Positions 50,343 through 60,587 of a stretch of 64,000 nucleotides of DNA are shown here, piece by piece. Positions within the stretch are counted from its first letter, which is position 1, and each line of letters starts with the position of its first letter. Source of the stretch: Ridgeia piscesae (lineage: Eukaryota; Annelida; Polychaeta; Sabellida; Siboglinidae); the NCBI GenBank assembly GCA_025642075.2, contig JAODUO010000890.1, forward strand, positions 62,001 to 126,000. Reading direction: 5' to 3'. The notes below the pieces were generated by a model. It saw only the letters and a program-made list of their open reading frames with translations. It was not told the DNA's origin and searched no databases. Position numbers and translations under genes: made by a program.

Positions 50343-51673
50343 GTAAGAATACACCAACATGGTTTCTGTTGTTTACTCCATGTTTTGGGACACCTGGTGG
50401 CTGATACTGTTACTTTTTTGTCGAAATATGAACATTAATAATGAGGTGTTCGTGTGTAAAAGTAACCATTTCCAGTTGTGAAATACTGGGTTTTTTTCTA
50501 CAGTGATTGCACAGTTTGGATGTAATGTTCGATTCTTAATTTTTAAATGTATATTTTTGTAGTAAGGAGTATTTGTTTATTTTGCAACTAAGATTGTGTA
50601 AGGAATATGATTATTTTGCTGTCACCAGCGGGTTCATGTTTTATTTTTAAAATATTCACCTCAAAAAGGGAACGCAATAAAAAGGTGGTTGTAAAATATG
50701 TAAATTGTCGGATTACCTCAGCAAATTTTTTAACAGCACCAGAAGAAACATTTACCTTTATGCTAACTTCGTTTTAACTCATTGCTGACTTTGTATGTTT
50801 TATGTTACAGTTTTATCTACCCCTGTAATTGGCACTGTTTACTCTTGCGGTTTCGACTGCTTTTAATTTGTATAATTTAATTGAATGAGCTAGTCGCACC
50901 ATTGGTTATTCTAAATGATGTGTCCAATTAAATTGTCATCTGTTTGCGAGATTCCTCAGGTCTGAAGTCAAGTTCTGGCACACCATGAATAGTAATGGTG
51001 GTCGTTTATCTTGTCCTGTTTACTTGTTCGCGATAACATGTTCAAATAAACGTCAACTGCCGTTCAGCTACATATTGGAATATGAATAAAGCTTGATCGC
51101 TCACAGTCGAACAGTTTTGATGGGTATTCCATGGTATTTTTTGTATATTTATTCAGTTTACTGTGGACCAGTGGAATGCTGTTCCACGTGATTATGTTGG
51201 CCACACCTGTTCAGATCGACTGGGTCTTCCTGGTGAAATTAAATTCAGGTAGCCTTGCCTTGATCTTGAAAAGAGAACGATGTTTGTAACATTGTAAGTT
51301 GGCCAAAGGGATGATTTATTTAGCCTCATTGGCATCACATCACTGGACATCGGTCACTCTGCTGGACATATTGACATCAGCTGGCCGTGGCACCAATGTC
51401 CACTGTCTTTATCAACTGAGTGGTTTACCTGGTATGACACGATCTACCTGAATCTCACCGGTCAAGGTGGTCAAAGTTTGACGGTGACATCTGTCTACAT
51501 AAACAGGTGATCTGTCACTTGTGGTCAGTGTTGACTTGACCAGTGCAGTCACAGGTAGCCAACTGGTGAGATTCATTGCTGGGTGTAGGAGTGGACACCG
51601 GTGACAGTTGGAATGTGTACACAGACAACCTAAAGCTGTAGACCCAGAAGGTGTCAGGTGTGTTTGAGGCAAC
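50343..51673 (+). other. Intronic; region upstream of the 51674 exon
   Basis: AT-rich until about 51330. The last 340 bp is more balanced in composition and repeatedly contains GGTCA, TGACC and TGGACAT words. It may act as promoter or 5' UTR for the exon at 51674 (inference); no core promoter element was recognised. Confidence 0.35.
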
Positions 51674-51776
51674 ATGGCATCCATGTTTGGACTACCCGAG
51701 TCCCTCGCGACTCCGGATCCTGACGCTGAATTCGATCCAATTCTGGATGTTTTAGCCAAAATTGCAAAGAAGTATG
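51674..51776 (+). CDS. Alternative first coding exon 2 (starts MASMFGLPESL)
   Basis: ATG in the strong context GCAACATGG opens 34 codons plus one base and ends at a consensus donor (AAGTATG|GTAAGT). The peptide starts MASMFGLPESLATPDPDAE and continues FDPILDVLAKIAKKY, a likely amphipathic helix with a basic end. It leaves in phase 1, the phase needed to join the exon that follows 32303-32389. In-frame translation past the donor loses this character. The family is not recognised. Of the isolated exons this one has the best combination of start and donor. Confidence 0.65.
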
Positions 51777-52337
51777 GTAAGTTGATATTTCAGCTGAGTT
51801 GTGTTTGTGTTTTGGATGGATCTGTAATGGTGGGGTTGTATGTCGAAAAGTTCTGTCAATACCAGAATGCAACACAAGGACACTTTGGCAATTGTGTCAC
51901 ATAAATAATGTCCTCTGTAATATCATCACTGTTTTGCATTTAGAAAAAAGCTCCTTAAATTTAATGACAGATTCTGTTTAAAGATGGATTTTCATTAAGA
52001 GCCCAATACTATAATGAAAGGGTTTCCTGGTAGTACAGAAATAAATTCATGGCTCTCAGTGACTCTTCTGAAGGACACAGGCAGTAAAATGAGGTGAATT
52101 AAATTGTAAGAGTTTCAAGTTGGCTGTAGTTGACCTTGGTCAGTAACATTGATGAACCATTCAAATATATCTAAAGATTGCTAAGACTCTTTCCTGTATA
52201 TGACAAGGAGCAAGAAGGAAAACGAAGGGACACAGTTTGGGAAATCATGTTTGGTATTTTTGGGTGCATATTAATAATATAATATTAATAATATTATTAT
52301 CTTTTGAATTTTCAAGGATATGTGTTCCAGACTTGGC

Positions 52338-52338
<1 letters not shown>
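51777..52338 (+). other. Intronic, no feature seen
   Basis: AT-rich, with a short AT palindromic stretch at about 52270-52300 (TAATAATATAATATTAATAA). No exon. Confidence 0.5.
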
Positions 52339-52382
<44 letters not shown>

Positions 52383-52464
52383 AGGGAGGAGGGAGGGAGA
52401 GGAGGGAGGGAGAGGAGGGAGGGAGGGAGGGAGGGAGGGAGGGAGGAGGGGGGGAGAGGGAGAG

Positions 52465-52499
<35 letters not shown>
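52339..52499. repeat. (GA)n / (GGGA)n mirror-type purine tract
   Basis: About 160 bp is pure purine on the + strand: (GA)n, then GGGA and GGA units, then (GA)n again. The two outer GA blocks flank a G-richer centre. Arg/Glu and Ser/Leu frames are artefacts. Confidence 0.95.
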
Positions 52500-52500
<1 letters not shown>

Positions 52501-53839
52501 GATCGGAAATGTTGCTAGTTGACAGAAAATAGAAACAGAAGCACTTAAATAACTTACCTCGCTGGAATGTTTGGGCAGAAATTGAAACTATTTCCTTATC
52601 AGGAGAATGCGACTGAGACCAGCAGTGCAAGGGACTTAGTGACATCACCCTGTTTCAAGACATGATAACGTGTTAGTAAATTAATATCAGCTAAATTGTT
52701 TTGTTCATGGGGTTGTACCTCACTAAGGGTGAATGACACTTGCCACAGGTATCTTTGTGGTGTCACATGGTGTTTGTTATTAATGTGATATTTAGCATTT
52801 GTCGTAATTTATGCTTAGTTGATGTTGTATTGCCAGTTATATGCAAAGACGAACTTGATAAATGGTACAATAATCACATGTACATAAGTACCAGGGGTAG
52901 GTCTTAAAAGTTTGTTTTAAAATCTTGTAAATTTTTACTTGTATAACAAGCAGACATATACAGATTATAACATGAGATATGTTGACAGTTATTTCACTAA
53001 TCTATTGAATAATGCAATGATTTGTAGGAACTTTTGCAATGTTTATTAGACAAAATATTGGCATTTTATAGTTTCTTTTGTGACATGTATCTTGTGTTTT
53101 CTTAATGTAATGTACTACACATACACATCAAGTTGTGAAGTTCATTTTAAGTGAACCCCTCAGACCACATCCACAACCCCCCCCCTTACAGAACACAGTT
53201 TCCAGGATTAGTTTCGAGAGTGAAATGGCGCAGTGTTTCATTACAGGCAGGCAAGGGTATGAGGTATCAAGAATAATTTAAAATGATATAAATGTCGAGC
53301 ATGTAAAAACGCACGAAAGGTGATGTTATCCGGTGCAAGCAGATTGGTGACACCACAAAGATGGTTTCTGGTTACGACAGCGTTTGCTTCAGTTTTACAG
53401 GCGGCTCGAAATCTCAGGACTTCAAATTAATGCGCGGCAAAGTGTGACTTTTCTGTGATTTCCCCTTGCGAGTTATCGCAGCAAGTGTGTAGGATGCCCA
53501 GTGAACTCCTTAGTGAACTAGGAGGAAAAAATCCTCCCTGAAATCGGACCACGTCTTTTCCTGGAATACACAAGATGAGGATGTCTCTCAGCTCTTCGGT
53601 TGGGGACAGCTGAGAGGTAGAAAAACTTGGTGGCACTGGCACTGTCATCTGTTACGCGTGTCATCAAAGTGTCATCTCTGTCGGTGGCTGTCGCTGTCGC
53701 TGGTGTCACCTGTCACTGTTGGAGAATCTTCCCAGGGTTCTTACTTCTATCTCCCGTCCCCACCCACTCTCCCAGTTTAGGATACATTCCCCCCAAGAAT
53801 GTCTTGCTGAGAGATGCCAGGTGACAGCAATCTGAAATA
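52500..53839 (+). other. Intronic, no supported exon
   Basis: A slightly CpG-richer patch at about 53280-53700 contains open frames on both strands with no splice-compatible start. A C-run occurs near 53175. Confidence 0.45.
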
Positions 53840-54372
53840 AGAAAAGTAGTGCCAGGCTGAAAGTTGGTACAGACTGAAAAGTTGTTCCAGACTGAAATGT
53901 GTTGCCAGGCTGAAAAGTGATGGAAGACTGAAAATTGGTGACAGACTAAGAGGTGCCACACTGAAATGTTGTGCTAAGCTGAAATATAGTGCCAGACTGA
54001 AATGTTGTGATAAGCTGAAATATAGTGCCAGACTGAAATGTTATGCTAAGCTGAAATATAGTGCCAGACTGAAATGTTGTGATAAGCTGAAATATAGTGC
54101 CAGACTGAAATGTTATGCTAAGCTGAAATATAGTGCCACACTGAAATGTTGTGCTAAACTGAAATGTAGTGCCACACTGAAATGTTGTGCTAAACTGAAA
54201 TGTAGTGCCACACTGAAATGTTGTGCTAAACTGAAATATAGTGCAAACTGAAATGTTATGCTAAGCTGAAATATAGTGCCACACTGAAATGTTGTGCTAA
54301 ACTGAAATGTAGTGCCACACTGAAATGTTGTGCTAAACTGAAATGTAGTGCCAGACTGAAAGTGAAAATAAT
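53840..54372. repeat. 36-bp minisatellite made of two related 18-mers, with a degenerate leading edge
   Basis: The core unit is near ACTGAAATGTTGTGCTAAGC followed by TGAAATATAGTGCCAG, and each half contains TGAAATRT. Regular units run from about 53965 to 54360. 53840-53965 holds more divergent, irregular copies of the half-unit (GACTGAAAAGTTG, GGCTGAAAAGTGA). Because 36 is a multiple of three, a minus-strand frame of 12-residue repeats stays open; it is not called a gene. Confidence 0.9.
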
Positions 54373-56228
54373 GAAGGAGAGACACTGAACTGAAACATCC
54401 ACAGATGTCAGACCAAATTAAATACTGGACTTAACAAGATGCTGGACTGAAGGAGGAATATGTTGCTGAAGGAGATTTGACACTGAAAGAAATTCACTAG
54501 ATTGAAGAAGAGACTGCGTTCTTACTTTGTTTCAGCCACACCGGCTGTCTCCAAGGCTCTCTCCTTACACAGTCAACTGTTTACAAATACCTCCATGTTT
54601 TAAGTGTGTTGTGTCTCTTGGGTCCACACTTGCTTAGACATGTCTGTCATTTTTAACCACCTGCACTGGACAGGTTCATCTTTAGCCCATGACAGCTATA
54701 TTTGGCAGCAAAGTGTACACACAGGACTTAACATAGCTTGCATTCTTCATTGCATTGTCAAGTTACTGTAGGAGCAAACCTGTAGATAAACCAACTCAAG
54801 TGGCAGCACGCAGACACGCTAATATTGCTGAGTTTTTGTCATTGAAGTAAATGTGTTTACAATTGTGTGTGTAAATTAGGCAGATGTGTGGTTTACAGTG
54901 TTCAAATTACATGACCTTTGACATGAGTGTGTTACCAGGTGGATCTTATGTTCAAATGTAGTGATTCATGTTTTATATATTTGTGAAGTTGTGATCATCT
55001 GTGTGCCACGGTTTGTGGTTAGAGAGAATAAACTTCTGTTCTGTTGCCACAAAGCAGACTGCATTCATTTGAAGGTAGTTTTTTATGAACTTTGACTGGC
55101 GAAGACACACTGCCTGGGAGGAAGGAGTACATTGGCCACAAGGGGATTTCATGTTGTTTGTTATATGAAAACTGAGATGGAAGGACTGTTCGGGGAGAGA
55201 TCTAGCAGGATAGGGAAAGGGCGACTGAGGGGTGGAGGGTAGAATGTGAAATGGCCAGGGAGGAGAGCAGAGGACTGTGAAGAAGGATTTACCTGGGTTG
55301 GATTGGATCTCTGGGAAGAAGCATGGGATGGGAATTGGGCAAAAGTGGGAGTAGAGATGACAGCGGGAAAGGAAGGAAACAAAATAAGTCAGAGACCAGT
55401 CTCACCCGATACAGGGAGAATGAAATTTAAGGTTTTGTCAATTAAGTCCACCTTTGGGTGACTGTATTAGCAGGATTAATTTTGTATATATGATATATGA
55501 CTGTGGTGAATGTAACATACGGTATGTTAATAACAGTGCAAAGCGATACACTTACAACCTTGGTTGATGGTTTTTAAGTATTGTTCAATTAAAACAACAC
55601 CTTTTCCTGGGTTGTCAGGTAAAGTGTCCAGTTAACACACCTTGTCCCGTAGGTGTAAAACACTGAGTCAGGACCCGTGTGTCAATGTAGCTGTGCCTGT
55701 GGCTGTGAGAAGACGTGATGGATGGATACGTATGCGTGTGGGATGTTCCCGCCACTCCTAGCTGTTGTGTGCACAACCTTTCATGTGTCAGTGTGATTGA
55801 GAAGCTCCGTAGCACTGGCGACAACCTCACAAGAAATCCGTCAGCGGTGCTTTGTGAGCAGAGGAAACATTTACCGAAGACATTCTTCTCCGTGAATTCC
55901 ACTTGGAGCAGTTCATAGAGAACGCTTGTCCCGCATTTCGACACCGAGTGTTTTTTTGCGATGTATTTAGTTGCACCGCACTTTATGGTCACCTCCAAAA
56001 TACAGCCACCTTGAGATTAGGATTGAAAATGTTTGACATGTTGGAGTTTTTGCGTGATGACACATGGCTGTGTATGGTGTTTTTCCATTGTTATTATTTT
56101 ATTATTGAAAATGGAACAAAACTGAGGTATTATTCTGTAGTCAGCCCTACAATGGTTGTCGTTATTTATTCTCAAAGTTAATTGTTTACTTGATGCATTA
56201 TTGATAAGGCAGGATATAAATGAATAGT
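54373..56228 (+). other. Intronic, no supported exon
   Basis: A CpG-richer patch at about 55700-55990 is open on both strands. One + frame starts MDGYVCVWDVPATP, but no donor in a convincing phase follows. Left unannotated. Confidence 0.45.
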
Positions 56229-56369
56229 ACGAATGCAGCAAAGTCCACATGTTGGACAAATGTACACGGATGACCTCGCATTGTGTACATGTGACAATAT
56301 TGTACGATTGCAGCAAATTCCACACATGTACATGGATGACCTCGGATTGTGTACATGTGACAAAATTGT
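56229..56369. repeat. Tandem duplication of about 70 bp, two copies
   Basis: Copy 1 (56229-56303) and copy 2 (56304-56369) share ACGAATGCAGCAAAG or ACGATTGCAGCAAAT, ATGGATGACCTCG or ACGGATGACCTCG, and ATTGTGTACATGTGACAA. Copy 2 has a 9-bp deletion near TTGGACAAA. The shared words carry GTACAC/GTGTAC dyads. Confidence 0.8.
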
Positions 56370-56857
56370 AAATGCTCATTATCTATGTTAATGTGCGGAT
56401 GTGTGCCCACATATGTATGGACGCATATATTATGTGTGAATGAGTTGTGTAGGATTGTGATTTATGACGATGTAGGTGGCCCTGATTAGATCACATTATC
56501 CCTCAGGACAGTGCGTGTTTCGCTGACCTACAAGTTATCAAATGGACGCTGCTCTATCTGCATACATTGTTCTGTCGACTGTGTAAGTAATGATTAGTTT
56601 TTGCGCCACTAGTCATTGTGGATGTGACAGGAATGAAAGTTCACTGACGTGGACAAATAAAACAGTACAATGTTGTGATAACTGCTGTCAACACAATGTC
56701 ACTGTTGACACACACAAATGTTTGTGACATTATGTCAAGGATAGTGCAATGATTCTGTGATATACTTTAATTGTAACACATACTTGGGGTTGTTGCCTTC
56801 CTGTTGTCGTCACCCAGGGACGAGGCTGGAATCGATACTGGTGTGGAGAGTAGAGCG
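56370..56857 (+). other. Intronic, no feature seen
   Basis: An ATG frame at 56542 (MDAALSAYIVLST) runs into GTAAGT but is short and its phase does not fit; I treat it as chance. Confidence 0.4.
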
Positions 56858-56960
56858 CGGTGGCATAGGGGTTAGAGCTTCAGCGTCTCAACTTGGGTTC
56901 AAATCCCGTGTTGTAATGTCAAACCTTGGGCAACTGCATTCACGGAAAAAATCATGTGTC
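56858..56960 (+). mobile_element. SINE-A head fragment, well-preserved tRNA-like part
   Basis: GCGGTGGCATAGGGGTTAGA (A-box-like) and GGGTTCAAATCCC (B-box-like) are spaced as in a tRNA gene and followed by TGTCAAACCTTGGGCAACTG, the SINE-A junction. It then breaks off shortly before the MITE at 57023. Confidence 0.65.
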
Positions 56961-57022
56961 AGAACACTGACACGTACACAAAGTTTTTTGAGCTGTTAGG
57001 GTGTATGGATACGTGTACTCGT

Positions 57023-57302
57023 AGCTTTATGCAGAGACCTGTCCACCACCCTTCATTTGAATGGGTAAAATCCAATTTGAAAGCGTAGAAATATCACTTG
57101 GACAGGTAAACAATAAAGACGAAAAAAGATCTTCCAAAATTCTAGGTATTGTCAGTTATGCTTTGAAAATGGGTGTCACATGTGTTTGTAGTTTATTTGA
57201 GTATATAAGTACAATATCAACTGGGTTGCGTGTATGTCATTTGACATGCATGTATCTACCAAAATTGGTTTGACTGGCAAAGATATTATCCTGCATAAAG
57301 CC
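57023..57302 (+). mobile_element. MITE-like element, copy 4, best-preserved termini
   Basis: Left terminus TAGCTTTATGCAGAGACCTG and right terminus TATCCTGCATAAAGCC give an inverted repeat around CTTTATGCAG. The interior shares CACATGTGTTTGTAGTTTAT, ATCAACTGGG and GATATTATCCTGC with copy 2. No coding capacity. The right terminus runs directly into the 47-bp tandem array. Confidence 0.7.
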
Positions 57303-57640
57303 TCATATGTAGTTTTTATATACGTACTGTCATTAAGGTGTTTCGTTGTTGAATAAAGCCCCATATGTACGTACTGTCATTAAGGTATTTCGTTGTTGAA
57401 TAAAGCCCCATATGTACGTACTGTCATTAAGGTATTTCGTTGTTGAATAAAGCCCCATATGTACGTACTGTCATTAAGGTATTTCGTTGTTGAATAAAGC
57501 CCCATATATACGTACTGTCATTAAGGTATTTCGTTGTTGAATAAAGCCCCATATGTACGTACTGTCATTAAGGTATTTCGTTGTTGAATAAAGCCCCATA
57601 TGTACGTACTGTCATTAAGGTATTTCGTTGTTGAATATAA
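57294..57640. repeat. 47-bp tandem array, seven units, starting at the MITE terminus
   Basis: The unit begins CCCATATGTACGTACTGTCA and ends TTCGTTGTTGAATAAAGC, with period 47 (GTTGTTGA recurs every 47 bp from 57345 to 57634). The first unit is longer and diverged; units 2 to 7 are almost identical apart from one ATATATAC variant. The unit start AATAAAGCC resembles the MITE right end GCATAAAGCC. Confidence 0.95.
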
Positions 57641-57800
57641 CTTAATGTACAGGTGCATGTTTTGATGTGTATTTTTTAAATGGTGTAATTATTTCAAAAA
57701 TATTGGCACATAAGAAGTCTCCCCATTGTAGTAATAATAATTCTGATTATTAGCATTATGATTTAACATACCCCGGGTTGGTGTTTTGTCAGGTTAAAAT
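57641..57800 (+). other. Intronic, upstream of the 57801 open frame
   Basis: AT-rich. TGTTTTGTCAG at 57782-57792 looks like an acceptor but is followed by in-frame stops in all three frames before or within the open frame. Confidence 0.45.
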
Positions 57801-57982
57801 GTGGCTTCCGTAGAACTTTTGATAGAAGAAAGACACATAAGTGATGATGACATAATTAACGACTGGTGGAGTGACAACTTTCACAGCTGGACTAACATAG
57901 TTAATTGGAGAACAACAGAATCCTTAATTCGCTTAATTGAGCGTGAACACCTGCTGCAGAGGCTAGCCACAGTGTCCAAAAG
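57801..57982 (+). CDS. Candidate exon without ATG (peptide ASVELLIEERHISDDD)
   Basis: An open frame starting at GTG (57801) encodes ASVELLIEERHISDDDIIND, then WWSDNFHSWTNIVNW and a leucine-rich helix-like end (SLIRLIEREHLLQRLATVSK), to a donor AAAAG|GTCAGT. The composition is strikingly protein-like, with acidic and Trp-rich segments. However, an in-frame TAA lies at 57795 and the nearest ATG (57799) is in another frame: AAAATGTGGCTTCC. Without one TG of the TGTG, the sequence would read AAAATGGCTTCC, a Kozak-perfect start in this frame. It would end in phase 2, unlike the other candidate first exons. Real exon of another transcript, assembly or polymorphic 2-bp indel, or chance: unresolved. 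Confidence 0.35.
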
Positions 57983-59559
57983 GTCAGTAATGACCCTGAC
58001 TGGACACAGGTGTTTGTCCAGCACCTGTGATATGAGGACAGATGTCACCAAAGAATGAGCTGTCACATCAGTTGAACAGGTGGGCGGGAGAAATATGTCA
58101 AGATTTATGACGTCCACACTAACAATGATCCGGCAGTGATAGGCCAGGATGGTGTGGAATAGAATTCGGTCAGATAAAAGGATGATGGATTGGGACTATA
58201 ACAGGGCAAAGAATGATCTGTGACTCCAAAAGAGGTCCAAAAAAACCCAAAAATATTGCATGATGTTTTGACATCATAATAAAAAAATATGTGTAGTTAA
58301 GACATGAAAAAGACGGTTATAAAATGAAAAAAATTGAAACATTATAATAAAAACACCATGATCGAGGAGGGGTGAAATTTTGAACGTGACAGAAAATGTG
58401 TAGAGTTTCTTTGAGATTGTAGACATGCGTTTTGTTTGTTGAGTTTTGTGTACTGAAAGGAATGCTAAGAAAGTGCTATGTGAGATATGGCTTTCCTGTT
58501 TATTGTTCAGCGTACGTAGTGATAATCGTGCATTGCAGGAATTTTTGAAGGCTTTTTTAGCCAAGTAGACACCACAGCTAGATTCATTAGGCGCTGCTTA
58601 AAACAACACAAATATATATTGAATTGTTTGGATTTTTCTGATAGTGTATCATTATGTGTAGCAAAATATTTTATTTTGGTTGGTTGATTGATAAACTGCA
58701 GTGTAATCAGTCACTGTTTTTTTTTATCAGGAGTGACAATTGTACTGTCAAAAGTTAGCATGTCACCAGTCATTAATGTCTTCAGTAGGCTAGAATGTTG
58801 ACTTCCTTGTTGCGTCATAAGTGTAATTTATTTTTCAGTCACATGGTCCATTTCTTATCCAGCCCAGTTAGCCATGACATATTCATATATTGGACAATTG
58901 ACTGTGACTTATAGTAGCAATATAGCTTGAGGTAGAGAGTTAAAACATTAAGCACGTCTATTAAGTCCATGCTAACTGTCTGTTGGTCAAAGTCAAGGAC
59001 ATGTTGAGTTCACTGAATGAACGTTGATTCGTTGCCCTTTCAACGGTCGCATTGCTACGTTTGAATTAAGCATACTTGAAATGCCCTGCATCTAATTAAT
59101 TACTCACAACAACAGTAGGTGTTTACTTAGATAAATGGGGACAGGCCACAGTTAAGACAGTGGTCATCACACTGGACAGTGGAGAAATTGAGAAAAATAT
59201 TATAAAAGTAAATTTTTTTTTTTAATTTGAAAAATGAGTCACCTGGAAGCTGCACACATCCAGATTTGTGGACACCTGCTAACATCAGAGAATCAGAAAG
59301 GCTCATGCTTGGTCAAACGACTAGTGCTACTTGTCAACTAGAGTCAACATTGAAGGAGTAGGCCCTAGGTACACATGCCCTATGGACTGTTACTGATGAT
59401 GTCTAACTAACCGAGGTGAAGTGGCGAGGAAACAGGTATATATCTGTGGCCCAGTTCCCTGCCATTTAGTCACTAAACCCGAGAGTGTCGGCTGTCATTG
59501 TATAGAGGTCTGCACCCGCCCTCTGGAGTCAAACACACACGACAGTTGCCTGGTTACAG
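57983..59559 (+). other. Intronic, no feature seen
   Basis: AT-rich. Open frames on the minus strand at 58274-58564 and elsewhere have no support. Confidence 0.45.
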
Positions 59560-60587
59560 TGTGATATATGCAGCCATCACTCGCATGTTGTGGGACGCCA
59601 CGCCCGTGATGCGAGTACGTACGTAGGTACGTGTGTGTGTGTGCGTTTCCTGCGTCGTAACATCGACAACACTGACAATGACGACGTCGGCTAAAATAAC
59701 CCACGCCGTCTCGTTGCGTTTGTATTTACCGCGTGACACCTGTGTTTAAATAATTACGTCGTTGGCCACCAGTGGGTGGTGATGATTGGCGGACGTCCAC
59801 ACCTGGGTGTTGTCATTGGCGTGGCACTATAGCGACCAGCCGGTGTCGATTAGCATTGATGTGGTTTTCACGTGGCCGCGGTGAAAGTGCGACTGGCGTG
59901 GGCGGTGGATTTTATGCGATTGTTGTGGCATCAGTTGCACGGTCGGCCGACACGGATGCGTTGACGTGTGACAAAATAATGACATTGTCGTTGTGTCGCC
60001 AGATTCGTGCTGCCGTTGTGATTTTACAGTGCCAATGATTCCCGACGTTGCCACCGCCTGCGACCACTTTCCTTCCCGCGATGTTATCGGCAGATCTTTT
60101 GGCGTCTACGGTTACTCTCCGATGGCACATGGGATAATCGCAGCACATCTCATTTCTGCGAGACGGCAACAATGTCTCTAGTGAACAACATCCAACTGAG
60201 GATTATACACGGAGCCGTCCTATCCGCGACGATGTTGACAGTACGTTTTACTCGATACGTGTATTGTGACATTTGTGGGGATTGCAACACAAGAAGCTGA
60301 GTTGCATGACGGTTTTATTGACATTTGTACTGCTCAAGCCTGTGTCTCTCCATCTGATGAAGTTGGCCTTATGGCACGATTTATGATCAAAACACCTCAT
60401 CAGACTGACGGATACACCCACTACAGATGTATGTTCTGAAGTTGTGATTCTCAAAAACGTCGCCGTGATTCAAAATTAGAGCTGGTGATCATATTCCATC
60501 AGTAGTCAACGCAAACATTGCGGGTGAAATGAGCGCCATCTGTGCAGATATTGTCGTCGCAACGATATTGCAACTTTGGTCTTAGCC
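59560..60587 (+). promoter_or_regulatory. CpG-rich block upstream of the 60588 exon, candidate promoter
   Basis: From about 59560 to 60180 the sequence is visibly dense in CpG and C+G relative to everything around it. Two inverted CCAAT words (ATTGG at about 59786 and 59815) occur, along with ACGT words (for example 59617-59632). Overlapping open frames in several phases on both strands are typical of CpG-rich DNA and are not called. Role as promoter or 5' UTR is inferred from composition and position. Confidence 0.4.

Noticed and set aside
55615..55998. Overlapping open frames on both strands, including a + frame starting MDGYVCVWDVPATP
   Set aside because: A CpG-rich patch is open on both strands. 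The only GT donor in the + frame gives phase 0, and no family signature is present.
56542..56582. Short ATG frame running into GTAAGT
   Set aside because: Thirteen codons, wrong phase, no promoter-like context.
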